Source: Oryzias latipes (taxonomy: Eukaryota > Chordata > Actinopteri > Beloniformes > Adrianichthyidae). From it: a stretch of 64,000 bases of DNA. Positions within the stretch are counted from its first letter, which is position 1. Each line of letters begins with the position of its first letter. Below the pieces are notes generated by a model. The model saw only the letters and a list, made by a program, of their open reading frames with translations, had not been told where the DNA came from and did not search any database. The position numbers and the translations under genes are program-made. Shown in pieces: positions 36,009 to 47,829 of the stretch. Where the stretch lies: NCBI RefSeq assembly GCF_002234675.1, contig NC_019867.2, forward strand, positions 28,571,166 to 28,635,165, read 5' to 3'.

Positions 36009-36158
36009 CGAGGGCCTCTCATCCTCTGGGTGCACTTCCTCTTTCTGAAAGTGGAGATGAGACAGCTCAGGCATTCAAAGAAAGCAACATTTCTTCAAAT
36101 GCTTCTTCCTCTTCTGTTTCTGTGATGAGGAAGGACCTGGAATCTGTGATCTTTAAAG
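36009..36158 (+). CDS. Candidate orphan exon, Ser-rich, unknown
   Basis: 150 bases with a good acceptor (TTTGACTGTTTCCTCAG|CG) and donor (TTTAAAG|GTAAGA), open in a phase 1-1 frame. The encoded 50-residue segment is Ser-rich and acidic (SESGDETAQAF) and ends MRKDLESVIFKG. No partner exon was found on this strand and no domain recognised. It could be an exon of an unknown gene, or chance. Confidence 0.3.
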
Positions 36159-36169
36159 GTAAGAATCCT

Positions 36170-38630
36170 TCATTCAAACCCCGTTAACAGCAGTTAAGTC
36201 TCACATCTCCGCTGCTCTAATGGTTTCATTTTCTTCTAATTCCAAGGGCCTTCTCTAGCCTTTCTTTTTTCTCTCTGGGACTTTCCCTGATCCAACAATA
36301 ACATTGAAGCGTGAAGATTTATGGCATTTTGGCGCCTGAGGATGAGGGTTTGGCGTCACGCCAGCCTCCCAAATAAAGGACCGTGGAAACAGAAATTGCT
36401 GGAAGTGTTTTTCATGATGCCTGCATGACTGGAAGAACAGGAATATCTTTACCGATGACAGACTTATAAACTCTGATGAAATGCAAACAGGGATTAAAGA
36501 TGAATAGAATCAAATAATTTCATGAACTATAATGATGATGTGCAGCCCACAAACTTTTGTCAACAACAAACACGTGTGGAGTTCACACAACTCTGACTCT
36601 TCTGTGTCCGATTAATCCCACTGGCAGGTGCGGTTACGGTTTGATCTGCGTCGCTTTGTTTCCTGAGATGGTCCTCTTTGTCGGAGGATAAATATAAAGA
36701 CAATGAAACTCTAAATTTAATTTCTGAGTATTTTTTTATTGAATTTGGCCCAGAAGCAGATGAAAAAATACAGTATGAAAAAGAGCATAGCCATTTTAAA
36801 AAAGTTACAAAAAAGCTAGCAGGAGAGTGTAAACAGATAGATGATGGGGAAAAGGGGCAGGCTCACTGTGTACCAACAGTCCTGTCCACATCTCAGAGGT
36901 GAATTCCTGCCGCTCTGCAGAAATTATATCCTGACAAAGAAACTATATTTAATAAAGGGCTGCAGCTTATTTACAGTCAAAATGAAAGACAAATTAGGAC
37001 GCAGTTTGCAGGACTTTCCATTGTTTTGAGTGGCAAACATTTTGTTAAAAAAAACATGTATATATATATATATTTTTTTTTTTTTTGTGCAAAACATCCC
37101 ACAAAAGTGAAGGAAATCTCTTGCTGCAGATAAATTTCTACACAAACAATAGTAAAAAAGTTTCTCAGAGCTCAGCTCCATTCCCAACAGCCCTATTTGC
37201 TCTGTGGGAAACCACCCAGAAGGCCGCAGGAGACAGAAAACTTTAGTCTGAGGCCGGTTTGAACCCGTCAGGGTCAAATCGAGTTGAAGGAGCTTCCTGT
37301 TCTCCGTTGCTGAGATCCTGGACAAGTGAGGATGTTTGCAGCTGCTCCCCATAACTCACAGAAGAAGAAGGAAGTGATTCGGGACCTTTGACCATGGGTT
37401 TAAACTAAAATCTGAAAGTCAGTACAAAAATAACTGTGAGTGCTGATTCTGAAATCAAAAGTAATGTTCAGATGGTCTCAATGAGGCCCCGGTTTCCTCA
37501 CAAAGTCTTTCCAGTAAGTTCAGACTCTTTCCATAAAACGTCCTTTCAGGATTCCTGAGTTTATCTTATCTTGAAAATGTCAAAAATAACTGCAGACAAC
37601 AACTTGCATACAGCCGGGGTTTTCCAAAAGAGCAAAGGCTTTCTCCAAGACGAGACAGTTGTGTTTATGATCTTCATGCCAAACGCTAGACTCGGAAGAT
37701 AAAGTGAAGTTAGTAGCTTCTGTGTAAAACTATTCCTCGGGTTTAATGAGCTTCACTTACTGCTACAGCTTTATAGCTGCATCACACCCCTCTGTTTTCA
37801 TCTTTCTGCAGGCCTACATGATTCAAAACTCAACCGCTCCATCCCTGTTCAGTCATCTCTCTGCTCGACCTCTCACTCCAGTGATCTGCTAACCTGCCTG
37901 CAGACTCAAGCTTTTGGAGATAATCCAAAACGATTCTGCACATATCCTTCCTTTTGAATCAGGACACAGCAGTAGATCACAGATCAAAACTCTCAGTTTT
38001 TTGATTCACAGGAATGGGACGAACAACCCAGCTCTGCACGTGCAGCTGCCTCCTCGCTTTTTCCCTTAGATTTCGTCTCAACCTAGAATGAGAGTCTGGC
38101 TTAGCTTTCTTCTGTCATGAACCACACTTTGAATAGAAGCAACTGCAAAATGATGAGATTTAAATGTGTATCGTTAACAAAGTTCCTGCCTGGATGCTGC
38201 ATTGGAGACATGAACACACCGGGAGAATCCGATTCCTGTTCAGGTTACTCCCACAACCTCTCACCTCTGTCTGTGTGAAACTAATCAGGATAGACTTTGG
38301 AATTCTCTGTAAACGTTCAGGGAAAGTTTCTTTTGTTTTTTTTGGACTCAGAGAAAGTGAGAAATAGAAATGTGTGAGACCTTTGAAACATTAAGTCGTA
38401 CATGTTTTATTAGTTTCCTCTGGTAGGTGCAGCAACCTGCCATGATGTCATGTTACTGCACGAACGGGGATTCACACTGCAGCTGTAAATCATCCCTCAG
38501 TGTTGCATTAAACAAAAACAAATAAGACAGAATCAGGTGGCTCGTGGTGTTCTTCCGGGCTCAGTTCAAGGTCCTCGCTGTGTGACAGCAAGACTAAAAA
38601 GGAAAAGACCAGCGAACCCCAGAATGTCCG
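36170..38630. other. Intergenic, nothing firmly recognised
   Basis: Contains a (TA)n/poly-T tract at about 37057-37086. A short match near 36890-36930 (CTCAGAGGTGAATTCCTGCC) relates to the TTAA-MITE-like element at 19.4 kb. Confidence 0.45.
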
Positions 38631-38636
38631 CTAAAA

Positions 38637-39496
38637 CAGTTTTTTTTTTGAGCCACGGCACTCTTTAACCTTCACAAAAATCCCGCGGCACACCAGCATC
38701 CAAAAAAAAAGAAGCAGAAATTCATGGTCTGCATTGACCGACAGCCCCCCTACCCTCGCAATCTCACGTGGATTTGTGATAATTGTGGCAGAAAAAGCAA
38801 GAAGTTGCGGCTGTTTTTTTTCTAAGAGATGAAATAAAAGTTAAATTAGAAAAATTTAGAAACTGTTTGTTTGTTTGTTGTGGTTTCAAATGTTTCACAA
38901 GGACGACTCATTGTGCGGTGTCCCTTTAAGCCAATGCATCATGGGAGATGTAGTGTGAAAACTGCCGAAAAAGGGCAGAAAGACTAGCGTCTCTGAGCTT
39001 CATTGTTTTGTTCACTTTGTTCCGGTCTGACACCGGACTCTGTGGAAAGCTACACCGCTAAAGACGAGCTTTAGCTGGTATTTTTGTTAGAACTGAGCGA
39101 CTTTATCAGCAGAATTAAGAACAAGGAAGTGAAGACTTTAAGCACTTCTGATTGGTCAGACTGATAACATGTGATTAAGCCTTCAAGAATGATTGGCGGA
39201 GACAGTTAAAGAGGCGGGACTTTTCCTTACACGGTTATAGCTGCAGCTAAATCGCGGTACCGTCATTCTTATCAAAATGTCTTTAATAGAATTAAATAAA
39301 CACAAAGAAAAAAGTATTTTAAGATCTTTTATATTCCTAACTACTCTGTTTTTATCAGGGCCTGTTTGGATGAACAAAGAGCTGATTTCCTGGAGAAATG
39401 TTTTTAGATCAGTGAATGAGGGCAATTTCCCACGGCACACTTGACCATCTCCCACGGCACACTAGTGTGCCGCGGCACACTGGTTGAAAAACACTG
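38637..39496 (-). mobile_element. Complete non-autonomous hAT element, copy 1
   Basis: Flanked by a perfect 8-bp duplication CGCTAAAA (38629-38636 and 39497-39504). Ends CAGTTTTTTTTTTGAGCCAC and GTGTGCCGCGGCACACTGG...AAAAACACTG are imperfect inverted repeats. It is the same family as 60062-60957, in opposite orientation. No intact transposase frame. Confidence 0.9.
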
Positions 39497-39773
39497 CGCT
39501 AAAAGACAGAGAGACTAAATTAGTCATTGCACCACAACAATTTTTATAGTCTTTTTTTATAAATCACAAGCAAGTGTTCAAAGCAAATGCAGGGATGAGG
39601 AGTTTATTAAAAAACAGGCTAAAATGAAAAATTTCTACCAAACCATCACACACATGGGCTCGCTCAACTTGGACTCACAAAAGGATGTTGATTATCAGAA
39701 ATGACCTTAAAGAATCGTTTTGTCTAAAGGAACATAACTTGCTTTATAGCTGTTCTAACACTAAATCTCTTAA

Positions 39774-40294
39774 GGCCGTGTCACACAGCCACAACATACT
39801 TTCTGCACATTGTCTACTTATTAAATTTCAGTCCTTCATGACACAAAATTCACGAGTGTTTCTTGCGTTCATCGCTGTGCGCAGATGTACGTCGAGGGTT
39901 TCGGCCGAAGTTTTGCCTCGTTTGAGAATTACGCAATTCTACGTAGTTTACACGCATTCTTACATAAATCTTTTGCGGTTGTGCGTGATTTTTGCAAGAT
40001 GCAGATGCAAATTTGTGGCTTTCCACGACCGTTCCACATATGTCTAATGCACTTTTCAAACCAACAATTTATAGCCTTTATACCACGTACTTGGTGCACA
40101 TATCACGTTGAAATGACGTAATTGATGCACAAATCACTAAAGATAATCAAACACGCTTTATGTTCTACGTTGATTTATGTGTTCTTTGCGTGACTTCCAC
40201 AACTTTCCTCACTTTTTCCACGTATAGTCATGTATGACCAACCTTTATTTGTGCAATATGCACCATATGTAAGCAGTGTCTGTGTGACACGGCC
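39774..40294. mobile_element. TTAA-flanked MITE (Kolobok-like)
   Basis: TTAA at 39770-39773 and 40295-40298 flank inverted ends GGCCGTGTCACACAG / CTGTGTGACACGGCC (15 of 15; 18 of 19 when extended). The GG start fits Kolobok better than piggyBac. The interior is non-coding, with many ACG-containing words. Confidence 0.82.
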
Positions 40295-40299
40295 TTAAA

Positions 40300-41190
40300 G
40301 AAGCTGTAGCTGGTCAGGATAGGCTCTTCACTGGAAGGAGCCCAGGAGAACATTGTCCTGTCAGATTTGCAGCTGCGACCTTTGATTAAAAAAGAACTGT
40401 TGCTCATTTTCAGCTTTTTAAATATGACTTATTATATTTTATGTTTGGTATTAATCTAAAGCTTCTGTTGTTGGTGTCAAAGTCCTGCCATAAAAATCTA
40501 AGATCCTGGTTGTTGCATCACTCTGCTCCTGTGTGGAATCCACCAGGTCCAGAGCTGAACAGATCGAGACATATTCATTGTTGTGGTGCAATGACTTTTA
40601 TTTAAAGGCAAGGTTTAAGAGTATTTTCATTTAAACTGCATTTCACGTTTTATCTGTCAACAGGGTGAAGTGAACCTTCTCCTACTTTCTGTTGTAAAGC
40701 TTGTTTGATTGACTTCTATCTCTCTTTGCCAAAGAAAACAAAGCTTACTGCACAGAACTGTGAATGGATTGATACTTAAAGCTGTTTTTTCGTGGCCAGA
40801 CGTCACGTCCTCCTGCGAGCTCTGCTTCTTTTGATTTGATTTTAAGGTTTGAATCCCATTTTCATTTATTCATTTTCTGTTTTTGTTTTTCTCTTTAGGA
40901 TAATAAATGTAGTTGTTTGATTTTCCATTGTCATATTTCTGTGAGCCCTTCACAAGACCACATTTTTATTCAAGTTTTCATTTTATTAGTTTCATTAACA
41001 TTCTTGAACTTTAATAAGCAGTCTTGCCTTTTTTGTTGTTGCTTTTCTTTTAGTAAACTATGTTTTGAACAGTTTTTTTTATAATGAACCTGAACACTCA
41101 AAGCATCATTTTTCATTACCGGAATCCAATGACAGATTTCCTTTTTCGGTTAAAAAGAAAAGAAAAGACAAAAATGTACAAAATCCATAT
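40300..41190. other. Intergenic, nothing recognised
   Basis: AT-rich, no supported feature. Confidence 0.45.
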
Positions 41191-41194
41191 AAAG

Positions 41195-41200
41195 TTTATT
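41195..41200 (-). terminator. Polyadenylation signal of chemokine 2
   Basis: AATAAA on the minus strand about 330 bases beyond the chemokine 2 stop codon. Confidence 0.5.
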
Positions 41201-41530
41201 TGACATTTCCAGTCTAACATATTTCGTAAAAAAGCAGCACCATTTTATAACATTTACAACAGTTACAACAAGGAATGACAACAAGGACGTGCTCTCTGCA
41301 TCAGTCTTCACAGTGAGCAGCTCCGCGGCCGCCATGAACACGAAGGAACAGGTTTTCAGCCATTTGCGGGACAGAGAACACAGAAACGAAACACACACAT
41401 GCAGAGATTAGCTTAAATGTTTAAAAGGTTCCCCCTGGCTCCTCTAGCTGTGGGGAAGCAGAGAAACCGTCGAGCATCCTCGCTTTGACGCTCAGCCGAG
41501 CTGTGAGAAGTGGACTCCGCCTTAACCTTT

Positions 41531-42096
41531 TCACTGGGATGCTGGTTTCCTCTTGTCCACAAGGTTCATGATCTTCTGCGCCCAAGGAAAATCTTTGGGG
41601 TGAGCAACACACAGCTTTTTGCCGTGTTTGTTTACAAACCTGAAAAATTCGATTGAGACCAATCAGATAACAGAACCTGGAGGGTTATTTTATGATGAGC
41701 CAGTTTGGGCTTTGACTTACACGGAGGCACTGATTTGGCAGCCGTCCCCTTCCTCCTGGATGGAGTAGCTCACAATGTTTTTAGGGTTCAACTTTTCCTG
41801 GCGGATTGATAAGCAGCAGTCCTTTGGAACTTGGGCTGCAGGAAAACAGAAAACAGCAGATGAAAAAAAAAAAACCACAAGACAGAAAGCACGGTTTCAG
41901 ACTCAAACATAACCTATCTGCAGGTGCAACCCCACATTTTATGTAAGAACGCTGCAGGTGGAGCTGACTCAGCCTGGACAGTCTGTGCAATCCTGCAGAA
42001 TTCTGCAGGAAGAGCAGTCTGAAAGTGAATGTTACCTGCTGCAAGTCCAGCGCAGAGGAGACCCAGCAAGATCAAAGCTGCAACTCGAGAGGCCAT
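41531..42096 (-). CDS. CC chemokine 2 (three exons)
   Basis: Secreted CC chemokine of 94 residues. Exons: 42036-42096, 41721-41835, 41531-41639, with phases 1 and 2. Exon 1 is a hydrophobic leader (MASRVAALILLGLLCAGLAA). Exon 2 carries the CC motif (VPKDCCLSIRQEKL) and the third cysteine (EEGDGCQIS). Exon 3 carries the fourth (GKKLCVAHP), the helix start (FPWAQKIMNLVDKRK) and the stop. All four canonical cysteines are present, with none extra. The DCCLS start and intron positions match chemokine 1, so the two are probably an old tandem duplication that has diverged strongly. Subgroup CCL19/21/25-like; orthologue not assigned. Confidence 0.9.
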
Positions 42097-42182
42097 GTCT
42101 GCGTCCGTGATGATCAGGTGTTCAGCGAGTCTCTTCAGGGGGAGCGAAGGTGCTGCTGTGACTCGGACCCGAGCTGCAGGTG

Positions 42183-42190
42183 CTTTTATG
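42183..42190 (-). promoter_or_regulatory. TATA-like element of chemokine 2
   Basis: CATAAAAG on the minus strand about 90 bases upstream of the start codon. Confidence 0.5.
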
Positions 42191-42203
42191 CAGGTGCTCC
42201 ACA

Positions 42204-42216
42204 GAAAGTGAAAGTG
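42204..42216 (+). promoter_or_regulatory. ISRE/IRF-like site of chemokine 2
   Basis: GAAAGTGAAAGTG on the plus strand, 13 bases upstream of the TATA-like element. It is identical to the site of chemokine 1 but inverted relative to the gene. Confidence 0.55.
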
Positions 42217-42619
42217 GGTTTTCACTGACTGGAAGAGGGAGGGCGCTGACAGAAGAGCACGAGCCAATTTTTTTTTTCCCCAGCTCAGCTCCTCCCTCAC
42301 GATTTCTCCTGACAAAAAAAATGTGATTTTTTTTTTGTCAAGGTTGGTCTGAGAAGGAAAAGTGTTTCCTGTTGGTAAACCAAATAAGGGCATGTGAAGG
42401 CTCCCATTCTGGGAATGCTGCTGGGGGAAACCCATAATGTGATTCCAATCTGGTTCTCTGAGATTGACACCACGCTCTTGTAGATAATTATGGACACATC
42501 TTTATTAGGAGCAACAGCAGGTGTTGCCTTGGGCTGTTGAGAAGCTGCAGGTTGAGTTACACAATCTAATAATTACAAGTAACAACAGAGTTTCGTGTTC
42601 TGCAAAATGGAAACCTAAT

Positions 42620-42853
42620 GAGGGAATTTGAATGCAAACACCAGGAATCAGACAATATTTTTGTGATAGGATGTCTTTTTGTTTTAAACTGAGGTCTAAG
42701 TTAATTTTTCTTTTAGCCAAATTACATATATATAAATGTAAAAATGCCCTGATCAAACCTTCTTTAGCTCATTTCATTTGTGAAATTAGAAAAAGCGAAC
42801 CTCTCAAAAATTCAACGAATTTGAAAGCTATAACAATCTGGAATTTATTTTAA
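42620..42853 (+). mobile_element. L1/Tx1-like LINE ORF2 C-terminal fragment
   Basis: The frame includes LLAKLHIYKCKNALIKPS and AHFICEIR, resembling the HKCKF...PSF..F tail found at the end of L1-clade ORF2 proteins. Only the end is preserved. Confidence 0.45.
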
Positions 42854-42869
42854 AAATATCATCCAAATA

Positions 42870-43745
42870 ACTGGGGATACTCTGAACTTTCCCCCATTTT
42901 CATTATGTGTGATTTGCTTACATTTGCTCTGTAATCCTAATTTTCATTTCTCATCTACTGCATTTTTTTTCTTTTTGTGGGTATTTTCACTGTAGTTAAT
43001 TCCGATTACCTGGGGCCCTGTGACTATGAAAAAAGAGGTTACGTTTTTTTCTTAAAATGTGAATTTTTTGCCTCTAAGTCCGTCTGCTGCTTTTTTACAC
43101 CTCTGTTGCCGAAATCTTTCTTTTGTTTGTTTGTTTCTGTTATTTGACCCAAAATCGTGTTTTGGGAATGAGCCAAATATCTGAATGAAATCATAAAAAA
43201 AATTATAATAAAGTATGAGATTTGATGAGCTACATGGAAGCACTATTTTAAATTTTGGGACATATTAGAAATGTTAAATTTAGAAATTCGGGGAAATCAG
43301 AAAAATCTAATCTTGATCTGCATTGACTCTGGTTTCATGAAGCTCCTCCCATTTTTTGTAATCAGATGAACTTTGAAGTGGGGACAGAACATTAGGGGAT
43401 TTTTTTCTGAATGACTGGAGTAAGTGAAGTGTGACAAGCTGCCATTTGGATGATTGTGCGTGCACGAGCATGTGTCCCAGAATCAGATAATCATCCTGGG
43501 GCGTGGGAGCCATCCTTGGACACACTACAGACATACCTTTACCCAGAAAACCTCAAGCTCTGCCAAGGATAACACAATTGTGAGAGACAGAAGTTAGGTT
43601 AGGTTGTTTCTGTGCAGATCACAGTTTGACATTTCAATTCAAACAACTCCAAAAGCTGCACTGATTCTTTGGCCGATCGCTCGCATCATTCTAACTTCTC
43701 TTGTAAACAGAATGCTTAGATTCTAACGCTGGCCCACCTGTGGAG
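42870..43745. other. Intergenic, nothing recognised
   Basis: AT-rich, no supported feature. Confidence 0.45.
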
Positions 43746-43749
43746 GTGA

Positions 43750-44280
43750 CCCGTTCCTAAAGTTACGTTTCCACGCGTGTTCAAGAGACCACTTTCAATG
43801 AAAAGTCTATGTAAACACGCATGAAAGCGTGTTTCAGGATTATGCATTCATAACTCTCATATTCACGCAAGTTTTTACAACCATCTACGTACAAAACATG
43901 TGGCCATTCAACACGCGATGAAAGTTGAACCAGGTTGACCAATCAGGGCCTAGGATTTGGCAGTGATGTATGGATGGTGTCCCCTTTAAATGGAGCTGCT
44001 ATGAGGGGGCCCATTAAGTATCACATGCACACTTCATGCCTGCAGCCTTTGCATGGAGTCAGTATATCATAAGAGCGATGTGCTTATCGCCTAAATGACA
44101 ATGGTACAATCCATTTTTGTGACATGCATTGAAGTGGCCGTATGAGAGAACTGCAACACACACCTGTGCTCCCCTTTAGACACAACTGTTCCTCTCTGCG
44201 GCCTGGACAACCCAAAAAAAACCCTGTATGGGTCAGCCCCCCTTACAGGTGCATGCGATTAAGGCTTTATTAATGACCAA
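43750..44280 (+). repeat. Dispersed DNA repeat, related to 11.25-12.0 kb
   Basis: Shares ordered blocks with 11.25-12.0 kb (TTTTTACAACCATCTACGTA, GATGTATGGATGGTGTCCC, GATTAAGGC end). Rich in ACGCGTG-type words. Probably a non-autonomous DNA transposon. Confidence 0.55.
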
Positions 44281-44314
44281 GCTCCTTTTTAGTTTGCAAG
44301 AGCTTACCCTAGAG

Positions 44315-44456
44315 CAGGGCTCCCCAAATCCAACCCTACCTTATCTGCTGCAGATTACCTGGATCAGGTGTGTTTAGCCAATAAGGAGCTTCAGTGGCAG
44401 GCTGGTTGGAAAACATGCAGGACACCGGCCCTCCAAGCCTGGATTTGGGGACCCTG
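44315..44456. mobile_element. Complete hAT-type MITE (142 bp)
   Basis: Ends CAGGGCTCCCCAAATCC and GGATTTGGGGACCCTG are inverted repeats. Flanks CCCTAGAG (44307-44314) and CCCTAGAA (44457-44464) match at 7 of 8. Confidence 0.85.
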
Positions 44457-44469
44457 CCCTAGAAGAAAA

Positions 44470-45400
44470 ACACATTTCTCCTTCAAGACAAAAAAAGTAC
44501 AACAATATTATAAACAGTCATTTCTCTGAGTTTAGACGGTTTGTTTCACTATTTGATCTGCTTTAGCTGATGTGTTTTCCCTCAGAAGGAAGGAAAGACC
44601 GGAACGAGTCCCAGAGGTTCCACGATGCCACTGGAACACCAGAACCATCACGACAACACCGACTGCAGTCATTGCTGTTTTGTCCCTACAGTTTGGCTGC
44701 TTTCAGTTTGGATTCTGACTGCAATAAAATAACAGGATAAATATTTAAAGTCATAAAACTGAAAATGGGCACAGCCATTTTTCCTCACTTGGATCGCTCC
44801 AGGCACAGATCAGGAAAATGGAATTGTATCTGTTGATGGCTTTCTTTGTGCTGATGAAAGTTCATGTTGTGTTAGCGCGTACTCAGACGTCGCTGCAGGC
44901 TTGTGGTCGGCCGTGCCGCCCACAATCTGATAGCGCACCACATCAAAGGGAAAGGCTGTAGATTCACTTTAAATGAGGTGCATCCAGAAGAAGCAGAGTG
45001 TCTTTAAGTAAAGTAAATTCTGCTGCAGCTGAAAGCACACCGTCCAAGAAAAGAATAACACTTTTAAGTTTAATGCCACAAGATAAATCGGCATGACAAA
45101 ACAAAATAATATGGGAAAGGTGACCTAAAAAGGCCTGAATAACTCCTGAAAATGCCTTTACACACTAAATTAGTCTAATATATTTATGTTGAAATTCAAA
45201 AATCAGACTTAAGTTTTACAGCTTCATGTTTCAAGTTAAGTAGGCAAAACCAGAAATAGGAGTATCACAAAAAACTGGCTCTTTTGACACCAACAATATG
45301 CAGAAGAATCAGGGACTCTGGTGGGAATGTTTGTGTTAACGTGAGGAAAAATACTGATTGTGACATTTGGCATGCAAATAATGAAATATACCATGAAGCA
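44470..45400. other. Intergenic, nothing recognised
   Basis: No supported gene or repeat boundary. Confidence 0.4.
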
Positions 45401-45655
45401 ACACACAGCAAGAAGGCCTCAGACGCTAGCCTCGGCATGCGTTCAGTCCATGATGGCGCCGGCGCGAAAAAGACCCTTGGAAGTGCCGTGAACCAGGATG
45501 TAAACAAAGATGGCGGCGCCCTATGCAACCAGCTACAAATGGAAACACCAAAATACTCCGGTATTTGGCGACAGGGAAGCCTTCTAGAATGAAAGGAAGA
45601 GAAACTGCACGAGCTCAGAGATGAGCTAAGTCCAGAGAATTGAAATTGGCATCAA

Positions 45656-46555
45656 ATGACTGAGGACACGGGACAAAAAGACAAGCACCACAGAAACACA
45701 ACTGAATGTGGCCCTGAAAGATCCGTTAAAGGCAACCACTCAAAGCATCAAATTATTGTCTCAAAGGTTAGAGACGTACGCCGACAACATCAGAGTCTAC
45801 GTCCAGAGCCTAAAAAACAGCAGCAATTGAGAACAGCAACAGCTCTCCTTCAGGATGCAGTAGCTTTCCTTGAAGCTGCAAATTCAAGAGCTGCTGCTGC
45901 AAAACTGGCGGTGTGCACTTAAAAGCTGAAAAAATGGACTGATAAATTAAAGTCCTATGCTGTGGACCAGGGGTGTCGAACTCATTTTCACTGAGGGCCA
46001 AATCAGCATAGTGGCTGTCCTCAAAGGGGCAGATACAACTTATACATATAACTAAATGTAATGAGAAATGAATGTAACTACTCCTTAATGTTGAATAACT
46101 GAATATTTATTTATTATAACTTTTTAAAGTGTTAATTAAAGTTGCATAGAAAACATGTTTGCTTGTTACTCTAGCATAAATCATTTTACATTTGAATCTG
46201 TCAGGTTAGGTTATATGGACAGTGTTTAAGTCCTAATGTATAGTTGTCCAATCCGATGGTTTAAGTTAATTTCCCCTTGGTAATGAATAAATAAACACCA
46301 ATTTTTATTTTTTATTTTAAGAAATTAAAAACGTTTATGCTCGCCACATAAAATGACATGGAGGGTCACATTTGGCCCCCGGGCCTTGAGTTTGACACAT
46401 GTGCTGTGGACCAAGACCCAGAAGCCAAGAAAGAAAAGTCTGGTTCTGCATTACTCAATTTACGAACCAGAATACAAAAACGAAGTCCTCCATATGTTAA
46501 AGCAATTGCAAACAGAATGAGGACGCGATCTGTAAAAGCCGCCATGCATGTGTAA
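45656..46555 (+). pseudogene. Unknown repeat-derived frame interrupted by a hAT element
   Basis: Before the hAT insertion a Lys/Gln/Ala-rich frame (ATALLQDAVAFLEAANSRAA) suggests a coiled coil. It ends in a stop shortly before the insertion. After the insertion the frame continues with NLRTRIQKRSPPYVKAIANR. The upstream 45.43-45.55 kb is CpG-rich (GATGGCGCCGGCGCG), like a LINE 5' region. It may be the ORF1 part of an old retrotransposon; the family is not recognised. Confidence 0.35.
45968..46403. mobile_element. Complete non-autonomous hAT element
   Basis: Perfect 8-bp duplication CTGTGGAC (45960-45967 and 46404-46411). Ends CAGGGGTGTCGAACTC and GAGTTTGACACATGTG are imperfect inverted repeats. 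436 bp, AT-rich and non-coding inside. Confidence 0.9.
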
Positions 46556-46825
46556 AGCACATCAAAGAAAGAGCCAAAAGAGCAAAGCTGTATGTTGAGA
46601 ACAATGTGCTGAAGTCCATCATCATTTTTCATTGTCTTCAACTCTGACGTGGTCAATGACATTGCCTCCAGCTTCCAAAAGCACCTGATAAAATCACAGA
46701 AGCGCGGTGTTTTTAGAAGGTTCTGAAACTTCTTCCGTCGGAGGAAGGAGTAGTTCTGTAGTTGTTTAACCGGTAGGATTTTAAAAAAAAAGTTAAACAA
46801 AAAAAAAGGAGGGTTTTTTAGTTAG

Positions 46826-47038
46826 TGGTGGCCGTGGGGCAGCGGTAGATCTGAAGATTGCAGGTTCGATTCACGCCCTGTCCTTCCCATGTGTTGAGAT
46901 GTCCTTAGGCAAGACAGTGAACCCCACCTTGCCTCTGGTGGAAGGTTGGCGCCAGCGGTTCAACACTAGTGTGTGTGTGAATGGAAAACCGGTTTGTGTC
47001 TGTAAAACGCTTTACAAGCATGCACCATTTACCATTTA
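46826..47038 (+). mobile_element. tRNA-derived SINE, second family
   Basis: Head GGGGCAGCGGTAGA with GCAGGTTCGATTCACGCCC (B box), body GTCCTTAGGCAAGACAGTGA and CTTGCCTCTGGTGGAAGGTT, end GCACCATTTACCATTT. A second copy is at 61430. Confidence 0.8.
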
Positions 47039-47094
47039 GTTAGTTAGAAAAATATAGTAGGAAAAACATTAGCTTAAAACTGCTGAAAAAGCGG

Positions 47095-47106
47095 AGGGGG
47101 GGGGGT
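47095..47106. repeat. poly-G tract
   Basis: Run of about ten G. Confidence 0.7.
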
Positions 47107-47509
47107 ATCGATAACAGGGGTTAGCTTGTAGGAATTTAAAAAAAGCTTAAAACCACAAAAAAAGTATCTCCAAGGTTTGGCCTTTCTTATATGTTTCTTA
47201 TATGTTCTTGTATCTTATATGTTAATGGATAACAAGAGTTAGATAGAAGGAAACAAAACAACTGTAAAATTTGTAAAAAAATAGTATAGGTTTAAAAAGA
47301 TACCAGGGGTATATGAGTTGGGAAAAATTTAGCTTAAAAACTGCTGTCAAAGTAAAAAGTGAATTATTTGTTTTTAGTGTGTGTCCGTGTCCACAAATGT
47401 GGGTTTTTTACCGGATGCTCCGGTGTTCCCAATCCCTGTCCCTGGTCCGGATACAGGCAGACATGTGGCATGATATGAACATTATATGAAGAGAGTCATG
47501 TCAAAAAAG

Positions 47510-47760
47510 ACTGACTAGCAGACAGACCAGAGGTGCTCATTATGTCAATCCAGATCGAGTAGTCGATCTGCAAGTACATGAGGGTAGATCGCAGGCCGGA
47601 TAAGATAAATAACCAAAAAATAAAAATACATTTCTGAAAAAAATCTATCAGCGAATCAAAATCCTCACGAGAAATACTTGACTTGATTGACATGCAGAAC
47701 GGCCAATTGAACATCATCTGATGCATACGTCACTGCACATGCGTATGATGTGATGTACGT
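47510..47760. mobile_element. Probable hAT-type relic (AGTCGATCTGC type)
   Basis: CCAGAGGTGCTCATTATGTC and GTCGATCTGCAAGT resemble the terminal part of a hAT family; the other end carries CATACGTCACTGCACATGCG. Boundaries not determined. Confidence 0.35.
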
Positions 47761-47829
47761 CAGAAGGTAGATAAATGGATGGACGGATGGGTAGAAAAGG
47801 AGGCACACTTAAACCCTAATCTCCCCAGA

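Noticed and set aside
36678-36902. 74-codon Lys/Glu-rich plus-strand frame
   Set aside because: No homology recognised; AT-rich composition explains the residue bias, and its end overlaps a dispersed repeat.
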